Under the pieces are notes generated by a model. The model saw nothing but the letters and a program-made list of their open reading frames with translations, was not told the DNA's origin and did not search any database. DNA of 64,000 nt, from assembly GCA_026122225.1 (NCBI GenBank), contig JANEZZ010000739.1:372001-436000 (forward strand), written 5' to 3'. Origin of the DNA: Heloderma charlesbogerti. Taxonomy: Eukaryota > Chordata > Lepidosauria > Squamata > Helodermatidae. A program made the position numbers and the translations under genes. Shown here one piece after another: positions 24,929-33,117 of the stretch. Each line of letters opens with the position of its first letter. The stretch's first letter is position 1.

Positions 24929-26210
24929 TCACTCTAGCCCCCTCCTCCAGCTTACTAGACAGCAAAGGCAAGGGTTGCTTTTTCTTTCCCTTTTCTTAGC
25001 AGCTGGGTGTACTGCAAAGGAGAACTTCAGCCCGCAGGTGCCCACCATCTTCATTTCTTAAGAATATCTCTGAGCCTCAAGGTACATTAATAGGAAATTA
25101 AGATGGCAGAGGCTGAGGCTCTCACTTCACTTTGAAGTGATCTTAGCTGCCAGTAAGAAAATGTTACTTTTTAAAAAGAACTCGTAGGGGTAGAGCACCT
25201 TGATGGGTACCAAGAAGTGTCTGGGGATGGATTGGTGCCTCTGGAGATCACATTACCTAATGACTTTTAGACAAACCTAACTGGAAATCCTGAGCTAATT
25301 TTTTACTTATAGATTACTAGTGTTTCATGCATGGTCCTCCTCCAGTGTTTCCCCATCTGCATGCAAGTGTATATGTGTCTGAACTTTTCCCAAGAGGCTG
25401 TGGTCTTACGAGTGGAAAAGAAAATGGCAGTGCTCAGTAATTGGCGTACTCAAAATCCTTTTTCAAAACCAAAATAAGATTGCAAAAGGTGTTGCTAGGG
25501 CAGTTTGGGGCCTTTGAGGCAACATACTGTTCTCTTCCCCTGGTAGCAAAATCACCAAGTTCTATAATTGGCTCTTTTTCCCATATAACATGGGGGCAGG
25601 GTGGCTTGATGGGGAAAGAAATTGCCTTAGGCAATAGCAAATAGGGCACTGCAAGATCTGTTTCGGCTTCATGGCAAACCTGTCCTTCCATGTAGGTGGA
25701 TGAAGAAAAGGGCATCTCTCTACGCTTCCCCAGATTCCTGCACGTCCGAGATGATAAGAAACCAGAGGAGGCCACTGCCAGCACCCAGGTATGGGGGCGG
25801 AAGGACGTATATGAATGGAATTATAGGGGAAAGGGATTTGACAAGTGTTTTCTGTTTGCAGACCACACGCAGCTACCTCGCCTCCTTTTACTATCCTAGT
25901 ATCAGTGCCTGCAGCCTGGCTAAGAAGCAGGGGTGGGGGAGGTGGGGATCGCCTTCAGGTCATCTTCGCCACAGTGGGGACTACAAAATATTGGCCTTGG
26001 TTTGATTTGGTTTTAAAATGAGTTACAACTTGGTGCTTTAAGGAACCAGGTCTCCTGAGAGATCTATAGCCTATGACCAATAAAACTGTAGGATAAGGGA
26101 CAATTTCCCATAATACATATTTCTGTCTTCAGGTTGCTGAGCTGTACCGGAAGCAGCAGCAGATCCAGAATCAGCAGTCAGTGGAAAAAGGAGATGATGA
26201 TTTCTACTAA
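7324..26210 (+). CDS. LIG1: DNA ligase I (ATP-dependent), 26 coding exons
   Basis: LIG1 seals nicks during Okazaki-fragment joining and excision repair in the nucleus. Coding exons: 7324-7340, 8231-8317, 9475-9637, 10008-10119, 11108-11212, 12110-12265, 12774-12894, 13545-13643, 14479-14535, 14644-14816, 15028-15194, 15759-15835, 16142-16233, 16871-16970, 17574-17659, 18330-18445, 18534-18629, 18834-18944, 19302-19373, 19514-19658, 19950-20032, 20581-20733, 21345-21398, 21761-21904, 25696-25788, 26133-26210. All introns are GT-AG and the phases agree throughout. The exons sum to 2757 nt, 918 codons plus TAA, against 919 residues in human. Visible parts: PCNA-interacting box (Q2..I5..F8F9), a charged low-complexity N-terminal region with SSFF near residue 213, the DNA-binding domain (about 262-536), adenylation motif KYDG with the nucleophile lysine at about 569, and the OB-fold with WEVKCADLS. 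No lesion is visible. Orthology is firm; a few exon edges could shift by a codon. Confidence 0.97.
7776..8079. mobile_element. Non-autonomous hAT-like element (LIG1 intron)
   Basis: The ends are CAGGGGTGGGGAAC and GGTTGCCCACCCCTG, inverted and typical of hAT derivatives. No coding capacity. A short CA run sits inside (7920-7936). The flanking 8-mers do not match, so the duplication has decayed or the ends are a few bases off. Confidence 0.6.
9285..9420 (+). repeat. Sauria-type SINE, 3' part
   Basis: GAGCCAGTCACA, then CTGCCCTGAGCTCTTTGGA and GGTATAAATGTAATAAATAA form the body-to-tail part of the squamate tRNA-derived SINE. The tRNA head is missing. It ends just before LIG1 coding exon 9475-9637. 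Confidence 0.6.
10288..10350. repeat. Fragment of short palindromic TGCAATCC element
   Basis: GGTGCAATCCTAAATTCACTTACC followed by AAGTAAGT resembles one arm of the short palindromic family seen complete at 11630-11713. Truncated and diverged. Confidence 0.4.
11272..11485. mobile_element. MITE with CCTGGTTCRCA ends (LIG1 intron)
   Basis: GGCCTGGTTCACATGTAAC at the left and GTTCGCACATTACAAAC at the right are inverted relatives. The same ends occur at 21019-21250 and 38597-38929. No ORF. Confidence 0.5.
11627..11715. mobile_element. Short palindromic MITE, TTA-flanked
   Basis: GGCTGCAGTCCTATG at the left pairs with ATAGGATTGCACAG at the right, and the middle ACTTACTTGGGAGTAAG / GGGACTTACTT is self-complementary. 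TTA flanks both ends, which would suit the 3-bp target duplication of PIF/Harbinger elements. Confidence 0.5.
13020..13095. repeat. Half copy of TTA-GGGTGCAATCC palindromic MITE
   Basis: TTAGGGTGCAATCCTATGCATG followed by AACTCCCAGCATTCACCAGCCAGCC matches the left arm of the complete palindrome at 63322-63453. The right arm is absent. Confidence 0.5.
13850..13973. mobile_element. Foldback MITE of the CCCTCCAGATGT family
   Basis: The sequence runs TGCCCAGCCTGGTGCCCTCC...AACTCCCAGCAT and returns as its inverse ATGCTGGGAGTTGTAGTCCA...GGAGGGCACCAGGTTGGGCA. Other copies lie near 33120, 34607, 44350 (half), 45046, 48808, 52833, 53660 and 54928. No coding capacity. Confidence 0.65.
14906..14931 (+). 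repeat. AAT microsatellite in LIG1 intron
   Basis: ATAATAAATAATAATAATAATAATAATG: a short (AAT)n run. Confidence 0.8.
19735..19935 (+). repeat. Sauria-type SINE, diverged (LIG1 intron)
   Basis: TAGGACTTGGGAGATCCAG, GACGCTCAGTCACTC, CACAGGGTGGTTGTGAGGATAAAA and a TAAATAATGTGCTA tail follow the order head, body and tail of the squamate tRNA-derived SINE. The 5' end is degraded. Confidence 0.6.
20190..20355. repeat. AT-rich multi-palindrome in LIG1 intron
   Basis: Repeated TTTACAAT/ATTGTAAA and ATAAATA/TATTTAT words form overlapping inverted repeats over about 160 bases. It is low complexity and could extrude cruciforms. No element ends are clear. Confidence 0.6.
21019..21250. mobile_element. 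MITE with CCTGGTTCGCA end (LIG1 intron)
   Basis: AGGCCTGGTTCGCACATAAC opens the block and CTTCTCATTAAGTG closes it loosely. Internal GGTTGACAAGCCACC recurs inverted as GGCTTGTCAACC. Related to 11272-11485 and 38597-38929; the right end is uncertain. Confidence 0.4.
22437..22530. mobile_element. Short palindromic MITE, TTA-flanked (LIG1 intron)
   Basis: CAGTGCAATCCCATACAT at the left and GTATAGGACTGCAGC at the right are inverted, around CCACTGAGTTCAGTGGGACTTGC. TTA is present on each side. Confidence 0.5.
22905..23800 (-). mobile_element. L2-type LINE 3' end (LIG1 intron, antisense)
   Basis: The minus strand reads an L2-family reverse-transcriptase C terminus: [46 protein letters not shown], then FKALNGLGP and WNELPKEV, ending at 23077. 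One in-frame stop (23380-23382) splits the frame; otherwise it is open. The 3'UTR and a TTTG/ATTT-rich tail run to about 22905. A shorter copy lies at 61316-61728. Confidence 0.8.
24540..24930. repeat. Alternating purine-pyrimidine tracts in LIG1 intron
   Basis: ACACATGCGCATGCGCGCGC then CACACACA near 24575-24612, and a TGCG run merging with a long CA run at 24878-24925, are separated by C-rich sequence. Such tracts favour Z-DNA. The overlapping ORFs here (Cys/Arg or His/Thr repeats) are artefacts of the repeat. Confidence 0.8.
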
Positions 26211-26448
26211 TAATAATCCTGTTTGACTGGGCAAAGGGTCTTTGCTGACTTCTCCCTTGGAATGAAGCTAGACCCTTCAATACCTCTTGGTCTTATAAAT
26301 CCATCCCACCCAGTCTGTGGAGCTTGGGTGGCGGGCATATGCTGAAGCTGGGTCCTGTGCTTCATTCCTGGTACTAGCTGATAACGCCCTGCTGCCAAAA
26401 CTTGCCTGTGATTGGGCAGACAAAGTGAAAAGTTGGTGATGGTCTATT

Positions 26449-26454
26449 AATAAA
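26449..26454 (+). terminator. LIG1: LIG1 polyadenylation signal AATAAA
   Basis: A canonical AATAAA lies 240 bases after the LIG1 stop codon, followed by T-rich and GT-rich sequence. This predicts a short 3'UTR ending near 26470. Confidence 0.75.
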
Positions 26455-26935
26455 CCTTGTTATTTTGTAGCTTGGTGTTTTGTGACTGTGTAGTTTTGAG
26501 GTGCTTTGCTTGGATTTCTACTCACGGTTTGACTCATAGCAAATGTTTAAAACAAGTGTTTATTGGTGCATAGTTGAGAAAAGGTAGCATAAGAAAGAAG
26601 TGCTATGAAGTGTACATACAAAAAAGCCATCTCACAGCTTAGAGACTGTTGTCTGTTACCTGTTTTTTTTTTGGGGGGGGGGGAGAAAAAGAGAAGGGGA
26701 TACTACCTTGACACAGCCTACTCCAGGAATCCTGAGACTATTGCCAGAACTGGCTAATTCTCGACCTTTCCTACCTCGGCAGTCCCAATTTCCTCCACAC
26801 AGAGTCCACTCTACCCCTTGCCTTGACCCATACAGAGTCTTGTGGCCCCACAACTCTGAATCTGTCTTGCACAGTTCATCTACTAGGCCCTACCCTCCAA
26901 AGTTTCATGCAGGCTATTAATTCCCAACATTTCCC
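26455..26935. other. Spacer between LIG1 and ATF5 3' ends
   Basis: Apart from a T8-G10 run near 26663-26682 I see nothing specific. The two genes converge here, with predicted ends about 450 bases apart. Confidence 0.6.
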
Positions 26936-26939
26936 AAAC

Positions 26940-26945
26940 TTTATT
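26940..26945 (-). terminator. ATF5: ATF5 polyadenylation signal
   Basis: TTTATT on the plus strand is AATAAA on the minus strand, about 105 bases past the ATF5 stop codon. This implies a very short 3'UTR. Confidence 0.6.
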
Positions 26946-27047
26946 CTTACATGCTTGCTCTGTTCTTGGCTACACCCATTATCCCCTTGGCTTCTCCTTG
27001 AGGTTTTTTTTTTGGGGGGGGGGGGATTTAGGTGCAGCTCCCTGCCT

Positions 27048-28261
27048 CTAGGGGGTGGTGCGCAGGCGCTGACTTCGCGCCTTGTAGACTTCAATGAGCA
27101 GGTCCTTGACATACTGGATCTCTCTCTCAATAGATTCTGCTTTCTCACGAAGCTCACGGTTGCGTGCCTCCAGGACCTGGCATTCATCCCCCAGTGCCTC
27201 ATGCTCAGCCCGTTTACGCTGACGATATCGCAAGGCTGCAGTCTTGTTCTGGTCTCGCTTCTTCTGGCGCCGGTCCCCCTTGGGTGCTAGGACAGACGGC
27301 CGCTGTACTGGCACATGTACACCATTGCCCTGCAGGGGGAGCTCAGCGGGTACATCTCCACCATAGAGCTCCAGCAGTTCTAAGCAGCTCGAATCCAAGG
27401 TCTGTAGAGGGGCAGGTGTACTGTGGTGGGCCAGGGGCTGGAAGCCATCACCAAAAGGGAAGTGGAAGTTCCCATCAGAGGGAGGGGTGCTAGGTGCTAC
27501 CTGTTCTGGTGAAAGTGACTCCTCCAAGAAATAATCCTCCATCTGCTCCAACTCTTTCTTGAGCAATGAGGCCATGGCCTCCAGGTCCGGAGCAGGAGGG
27601 GAGGGCAGTGAGAGTGGCGAGGGCTCCCCTGACACACTCAGGAGCGTGGCCAGGTCTGTGCGCTCCGTCATCCAGTCTGAGAAACCATCGCCTACAGACA
27701 TGCAAAGCAAAGTCAGCAGTGGACAGGCAAACAAGGATCTACAAGACTAAGTAGTGGTTTCGGAAACACTGGTAGCTATTCACCTTCCAGATACCTAGCT
27801 GCCCTCTGAAATCATGAAAGAAGTCTCAGTGTTTTTTTTAAAAAAACTCATTGCATGTGATATGAGGGAAATTTCTTGAGTATATTAAATCTGAAGGAAT
27901 AATATGTTGAACTTAGATCTCAAATATTGTTTAGCTGATACTTCGTTGATGTTGATGCTGCAGTTTTATTCACGAGCCAAAATTCAAACATGCTAGTTAA
28001 TGACTTTAGAGAAAGAATCCTCCTTTCCCATTGCATCTGGGAACTATACCCCATATCTCACCCCCCCCCCCCAATTTATTCACCTGTCAGCAGTGGGCGA
28101 TTCATGCTGAGGGCAAAGCCCTCATCCACAGGTCCGGCTAGCAGCTCACAGTGACCGGCGTGGGGCAGCCGGTGCTTGAGCGGCTCCGGCCTGCAGGACA
28201 TGGTGCTAGCTGGGATCATGGTCAGGTCCAGGTCCAGGGTCAGCGCCGCCAGCAGGGACAT
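27048..28261 (-). CDS. ATF5: Activating transcription factor 5 (bZIP), two coding exons
   Basis: ATF5 is a CREB/ATF-family transcription factor of the integrated and mitochondrial stress responses. Coding exons are 28261-28084 and 27691-27048, joined in phase 1, giving 273 residues (human 282). The N terminus [12 protein letters not shown], the block [10 protein letters not shown], and [18 protein letters not shown] are conserved ATF5 signatures. The C terminus holds a basic region ([18 protein letters not shown], about 203-220) and a leucine zipper ending in [16 protein letters not shown]. The region between is proline/serine-rich and shorter than in mammals, lacking the long polyproline runs. 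ATF4 is excluded by these blocks. The gene converges on LIG1. Confidence 0.95.
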
Positions 28262-28629
28262 TGTAGTGACAATTGCTAAAGTTCAATGCAGGATTGGGAA
28301 GCAGTAGGCAAGGAGTGGCTTGGCTCCTGCAGGCAGGGATAGTGGTGGCGGCAAAAGGGGACCTGAAGCACAAAGGAAATAAATAGCTTGGTCAGCAATT
28401 CATGTGCATTACTTTCTCAGTAAGACTAAAGAAAGACATTGCCCCATTCCTCCTCTTTAGCCAGGTTTGCTTACCCATGCCAAAGAGACTAGTGCAGCAA
28501 GAGAATTTAGCTGATTTTGGAGCAAGCAATCTGTGTGTGGTAGGATTTGCAAGGCAGGCCTTTGTGGGTATGCAAGTGGCCCAGTCCTCTCCCCACCCCA
28601 GCTGGCCCCAGGAAGAATATTTTCTACAT

Positions 28630-28949
28630 CTGGGGTCAGAAGCCTCTTTCAGCCTGAGGGCCAAATTCAGTTTTGGAGATATTCTTGAGGGCCGCATTTC
28701 AGTGGTGGGAGGTACTTAAGGCAAAGCAGGCAGGGCCAAGAACGCCAGCATAGTTTAGTTTAAAGCCCTTACTGCCAGTAACTAAGCATCAGAAGAGGCA
28801 TTTTAACCTTTTAGACCAGGGGCAAAATGCACAAAAGCTAGGAAACCACCAAACAACTGTGCCTGTAGGAAAGGGGGAGGAGTCGGGGTCATCTAGAGAA
28901 CCCCAGGAGAGCTGGATTTGGCCTCTGGGCCTGAGGTTTCCCACCCCTG
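28630..28949. mobile_element. Non-autonomous hAT-like element (ATF5 intron 1)
   Basis: The right end GGTTTCCCACCCCTG is a typical hAT inverted end; the left end (TGGGGTCAGAAGCC) is diverged. Flanking 8-mers TTCTACAT and ATCTAAAT agree at six of eight. Internal sequence (AGGGCCAAATTC, TTTAGTTTAAAG, ACTGCCAGTAACTAA) is shared with 55057-55405 and, inverted, 62716-63085. Confidence 0.65.
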
Positions 28950-29261
28950 ATCTAAATCGACAGAATGTCCATTTCTGCAAGCCTAGCCTTTCGGACAGGT
29001 ATTCCATGGGCGGGATGGGTTTGTGTTTTTTTTGCTATGTTCCACCCACAGTACAAGCACGATGCCCCTGGAATAGTGCAAATCAAGACGTCTGGCGAGA
29101 GCGGGAGTAGCTAAATCGCGCCCTCTTCTGCTTCATGCGCTTGGGGAGGAGGCTGACAGATGTCACCACACACAGACACACCCGCGCATCGGCGTCTCCC
29201 AGTGGGGTTTGGCATGGCGCACCTGCTTCCCTCCCTGGAGAAGCCAGAACAGCCATCCAGC

Positions 29262-29290
29262 CGTGGGGGGGGGGGGGCAGGGGGCGGCTA
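29262..29290 (+). repeat. Long G run near ATF5 promoter
   Basis: A run of 13 G followed by CAGGGGGCGG. It could form a G-quadruplex on the plus strand, which is the ATF5 template strand. Confidence 0.7.
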
Positions 29291-29523
29291 CTGCTGCTGC
29301 TCCACAGAAATCCATGTTAGCAAAACCGCGACATCTGGAAACGTTCTCACCACCAAACCCCACCACCACCACCACCCCGTTGGTTTTCTTTCTGCATCGC
29401 CAACTCCTCCAAGAAAGCCACGGCAGCAGGCACGCCGACTGGCATCCCCTTTCCCTAGATCCGCGGAGGGGGGAGGGTGAGAAATGGACGCTGCCTACTG
29501 GAGCACCGCAAGAATTTACTCAC

Positions 29524-29700
29524 TCCATGATGCTGGTTTTGTTGCAGCGTGCGAAACACGCTTGTTCGCTTCGAGATCCGCGCAGCCCTAGAAAGCCATG
29601 TCCTCGATCCGGTTCATGCGCCTCTCTCTAACCGACTATACACTTGCACCTGTGTCGAGAAGGGAATGAGTCACGGCGGGGTGGAGCCTCCCTATATATT
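29524..29700 (-). promoter_or_regulatory. ATF5: ATF5 core promoter and 5'UTR exon 1
   Basis: On the minus strand TATATA lies at about 29699-29693, followed by an AP-1/CRE-like TGACTCA at 29674-29668. A start site near 29665 would fit the TATA spacing. Exon 1 then runs to the donor at 29523. The surrounding 29000-29800 is CpG-rich. The start site is inferred. Confidence 0.6.
29588..29617 (-). promoter_or_regulatory. ATF5: ATF5 uORF1 (MAF-stop, or 9 codons from an upstream ATG)
   Basis: ATGGCTTTCTAG at 29599-29588 encodes Met-Ala-Phe then stop, the three-codon length of the positive uORF1 in ATF4/ATF5 leaders. An in-frame ATG at 29617 would extend it to nine codons. It lies about 60 bases 5' of the uORF2 start, so reinitiation control is plausible. 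Confidence 0.75.
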
Positions 29701-29829
29701 GCTCCAGCCTCCCCGGCCTCAGCGCAGCCTGGTCGCGTATCCATCCTCCAGCGCCTGTCCCTCCCCGGCGCTCCTGTTCACCTCTGCGCATGCTTCTTAG
29801 GGAACAGAAGGCGGGGGCAACACGTTAGC

Positions 29830-30480
29830 ATCTCTAAGCTTTTCCTTATCCCCCTTATCCATACTAGGGGAGACAGAGTTAGGAAGTGGTTAATGAAAGG
29901 TGCCGGGATTCAAGCTTCGAGTCTCCGTACATCCAGAGGAAAGAAGAGCTGGGCTATGGTTAGCTGGTGAAGTGGAGACTCTCAGAAACAGCCTCGTGTT
30001 TTATATCGTTCTATCAGGGGTTCCGAGCAGGTTGATAATCCCGTCTTTGCTCAAATTAATTTCTGGGGTTGTAGCTGGTGAGTGAGTGAGTGAGTGCCCT
30101 GGCTCAGTTTGGCTGGAAGCTATGCCCACCTAACCCTAGATGCCTGTGTTTAGTCAATGGAGAGGGAAATCATACTCTGCATATGGCCAGAGGCACACTT
30201 CTGTCAGTGCATCACATCTCCCAGAGTTAACCTGATTTTTAGGCAGGACAAACAGGAGGAATGGTGACGTGCGAGCCAAATCAACGTCCTCTTCTGACTC
30301 TTCAACCTTTCTTTACTAGCAAGAGGAATTTAAGACAATAAGCGGGGGGGGGGGTCATGCTGAATAACTTTTGCTCCGCTGGTGGATGGGACTTTCTTCA
30401 CCACTTCCATTGCTAAATATTGCTTCAGTATAGAATTTTCAAGTATGTCAAGTGAGTTCTGATCCTTGCTTGTTCATCTC
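29830..30480. other. Intergenic, little content
   Basis: A TGAG microsatellite (30078-30096) and a G10 run (30343-30353) are the only features I see. No convincing exon. Confidence 0.5.
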
Positions 30481-30489
30481 TTCCCAACA

Positions 30490-30600
30490 GCCCTACAAGT
30501 TAAGTCCTTAATTTTCCCATTTTACAGATGTGTGAACAGAGAGGCTAAGAGAACATATCTTGCCCCAGAACATCCAGTAAGTTCATGAAAGGTCAACAGA
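30490..30600 (-). repeat. MIR-like SINE fragment
   Basis: CCCATTTTACAGATGTGTGAACAGAGAGGCTAAG and CTTGCCCC match the conserved core shared by MIR-like tRNA SINEs. The orientation is a guess. Confidence 0.45.
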
Positions 30601-30719
30601 CACATCCCCTCTAACTGCAGGTAGGTTTATTCCCAACAGAGGTGGACCTCCGCTGGCGTGCCTCATGGGTCTCACAGAGCATCATGTGTGTCCTTTATTC
30701 CAAACACAGTCTTCAAATA

Positions 30720-30960
30720 AGAACCTAAGAGACGTGCTGGATCAGGCCCAAGGCCTATCTAGTTTAGCATTCTGTTCCCGTAGTGGCCAGTCAGATGCCT
30801 CAATGGGAAGCCCACAAGCATCAATGCCATAGCACCCTTCGGCTCATATTCCCCAGCAACTGGTATACAGTGGCATGCTGGCTCTTATGCTAGAGATAAC
30901 ATACAGTCATCATGACTACTCCTGTCATCCATGAATTTGCCAAAATATTGTTCCTTGTAT
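30720..30960 (-). repeat. CR1/L3-type LINE 3'UTR fragment
   Basis: GTGCTGGATCAGGCCCAAGG, TCTAGTTTAGCATTCTGTTCC, GTGGCCAGTCAGATGCC and CCAGCAACTGGTATACAG are shared with 45553-45780. Where the family is seen in sense orientation (36196-36375) it follows a reverse-transcriptase tail, so this is a LINE 3' end in antisense. Confidence 0.55.
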
Positions 30961-31149
30961 TTGGCATCTTTCTCTGGCAGCCCTAATTGGAGCGAAAGGT
31001 GTGATCTGCATAATTCAAAATAACTAAGGTTGCGGACAGGGTCATTTTCCTGTCCAAACAAAATTATGACCCTGGAGGTTTTTCTTCCCTTGTCCCTACC
31101 TATTTACTATCAGTACTTCCTCTCAACCTTGTCAGTCTAATTCAGAGGA

Positions 31150-31320
31150 AGTAAAATAATACCTTGGTTAGCGCCAACAAATGTTCACAGAGTCGTGTTG
31201 CAAGCTTTCACAGAACTCTTCTTCAGGCAGGCTTTAAAAAGGAATTAACAGATTCTTTTACACATCCTTTCCGAAGAGGGGTGCAGTGTAACTCAAAAGC
31301 TTGCACAACTTTTTGCGGTC
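31150..31320. repeat. Two inverted fragments of a hammerhead-like repeat
   Basis: At 31196-31233 the minus strand reads CTGCCTGAAGAAGAGTTCTG then GAAAGCTTGCAAC. At 31265-31310 the plus strand reads CCGAAGAGGGG, then AACTCAAAAGCTTGCACAAC. Both resemble the repeat at 32225-32330; each is degraded. Confidence 0.4.
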
Positions 31321-31527
31321 CCTCACAAAGGTAGCATTTACTGCTCCATTGGAATTTACTTCTTTTTATCGACCTAATGTAGATTTAAATCACTGGGCCG
31401 TGGACTTTCTCTACATGGCCCCTAGCATTTAGTTAGTTAAGTAATATTCTGAGTATTTATACTGAGAATGAGATCATGAGCCCGGTCACTGGGTTTAAAT
31501 TTTTGTGCCCGCCTACACTGCCCAGAT

Positions 31528-31664
31528 ATGAGCGGGAATGGGATGGCGTTTCAGGACTATTTTACAGCGCAGAGAGCAGCACGCACAGTAGAGGCAGCAG
31601 CGATACGGCTGATTGCACCAGGGTTGCATCAGCTGTGGGTGTACCAGGACGGAGAAGGTAAACT
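31528..31664 (+). other. Orphan ORF / possible unrecognised exon
   Basis: An ATG opens a frame of 115 codons. The first 45 codons (MSGNGMAFQDYFTAQR, then LIAPGLHQLWVYQDGE) have balanced, protein-like composition and reach a possible donor (GAAG then GTAAAC) at 31660. Two ATTGG (inverted CCAAT) boxes follow at 31687 and 31719. I do not recognise the product and see no partner exon, so this may be a lone first exon, a pseudogene or chance. Confidence 0.2.
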
Positions 31665-32224
31665 CTTCGAGCTCAGTTGCCTGTCATTGGCTACAGAGCA
31701 GGAGAATGAGTCCCCACGATTGGCTGCAGGAACCACCCATCTAAAGCGAGACAGGCGATTCAGTCTCGCCTCCTACAGTTGCCTGCTTGGTTTCCAAATA
31801 CATTGTAGTGACTCCTTTTGGCTTCAAAGTAGTCAAGCTTTTGTATTGCACAGGGCTCTTATAAGTAGTTGATACTGTTGGTGCTAGTCAGAATAAGACT
31901 GACAGACTAGATAAGAATTCATCCCATGCACTGGAGCCTGTGTGCTTCACCCAGTAAGGAAACTCTTCTGAGTAACAGCTGGGTTTTATATTTTTTAAAA
32001 TGCGGGAATCCAACATTTCTCCTTTTCTTGTTCCCAGCAATCCTAGGAGCGGCTCCAAGTCCAACCTGTAACCATCACGTGGCCTCTGGACCCTAATTTG
32101 AATGTCTGCAGTCCACTCCTCCCCCACTTCAATTTGGGACTCTGAACATGCAGACACTGTCTTTAATATCAAGTCAAGTTTCTCTCTCTCCGCTATTCTC
32201 CCCCACTACCATCTGCTTTGTGTA

Positions 32225-32330
32225 ACTTCTTGACTGATGAAGAGATCTGGAGATCTCAAAAGTTTGCAATTTGGGGGGGTGAACTTTTAGTTGGCCTAAT
32301 AAAGGTATTACACTGATACAGGTTTTGGAA
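32225..32330 (+). repeat. Dispersed repeat with decayed hammerhead-like core
   Basis: CTGATGA (32234-32240) precedes the inverted pair GAGATCT/AGATCTC, then CAAAAGTTTGCA and CCTAATAAAGGTATTAC. The expected GAAA reads AAAA, as a CpG decay would give. Order and spacing match 717-754, but the sequence is otherwise different. Confidence 0.5.
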
Positions 32331-32485
32331 TTTCAAGGGAAAGTATTTATAGCTTACTGGGGGGGGGGGTTTACCCGTTTGTCATGTAGTGACAATGTTA
32401 GCACTGGCATTGCAATCCATTTGCAAAAGTCAGACCCACAAACCAGAAAGATAAAAGATCCATCATTGTTGACCTGATGCAACAT

Positions 32486-32552
32486 TATTATTCTTTATTT
32501 CATGTCTATACCGTCCCATAGCCAAAGCTCTCTGAGCGGTTTACAACAGCTA
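32486..32552 (-). repeat. L2 LINE 3' tail fragment
   Basis: TTTATTTCATGTCTATACCG then CCAAAGCTCTCTGAGCGGTT matches the extreme 3'UTR of the L2 copy at 61316-61728. Confidence 0.6.
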
Positions 32553-33020
32553 GAATGCCGATTCTGTAGGTTGAATCTGCATGCCCTCCCCCACAAAAAA
32601 CACCTTTGCAATTTGCACAATGAAGCTGGAAATTTAGTTTCTTGTGATTATTTTGTGGTGAGTTTGGATCAAGGTGTGCGTGTATACTTGATTTTTGGTG
32701 ACAAAATTCAGATGTTGGCAGTGAAGTTGGCGCCTCCATCAAAGGAAAAAAATTCTGCCTTGAATTCTGAAATTTGGGGGATTTATTAACAATTGTGCCT
32801 TTTGAACCTTTTCTTCTGCTCCAGCTGATACCATCCACAACAGTTTTTCCCATGTATTATTTTATTAAATTAATCATTTCCTATTATCTCTGACAAGACC
32901 ACAAGAAGAGTTTACATACGAGTTCTACTTCAAAGACATGGAAGAAGTGTAGAGAACTGTTGCCAAAGAACTTGTAATTATTACTGAGGAAATGAACAAT
33001 AGACATTCTAGCTTATTCAC

Positions 33021-33114
33021 CAGCCATTCTCATAACAAGTTAACTTACTATGCATTTTGAGATTATCCAGCCATTCTCATAACAAGTTAACTTACTATGC
33101 ATTTTGAGATTATC
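33021..33114 (+). repeat. 47-bp tandem duplication, two identical copies
   Basis: The unit starting CAGCCATTCTCATAACAAGT and ending GAGATTATC is present twice head to tail (33021-33067, 33068-33114) with no mismatch I can see. Confidence 0.9.
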
Positions 33115-33117
33115 CAG

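Larger units (their letters stand above)
28206..29528 (-). promoter_or_regulatory. ATF5: ATF5 uORF2 (53 codons, spliced, overlaps main start)
   Basis: An ATG at 29528-29526 lies five bases before a GTGAGT donor (exon 1 ends at 29524). Splicing to the acceptor before 28362 gives a frame running 29528-29524 plus 28362-28206, 53 codons, ending TAG at 28208-28206. It reads through the ATF5 start codon (28261) in another frame and ends 53 bases beyond it. Mammalian ATF4 and ATF5 have an inhibitory uORF2 of 59 codons in this arrangement, bypassed when eIF2-alpha is phosphorylated. The frame is seen; the function is inferred from the family. Confidence 0.8.

Noticed and set aside
24560..24937. Overlapping ORFs of Cys/Val/Arg or His/Thr repeats
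   Set aside because: They are translations of CA/TG and CG microsatellites.
27164..27493. 109-codon plus-strand ORF opposite ATF5
   Set aside because: Antisense shadow of the bZIP exon.
33021..33114. Short direct repeats as a CRISPR-like array
   Set aside because: Only two adjacent identical units with no spacers, in a vertebrate genome.
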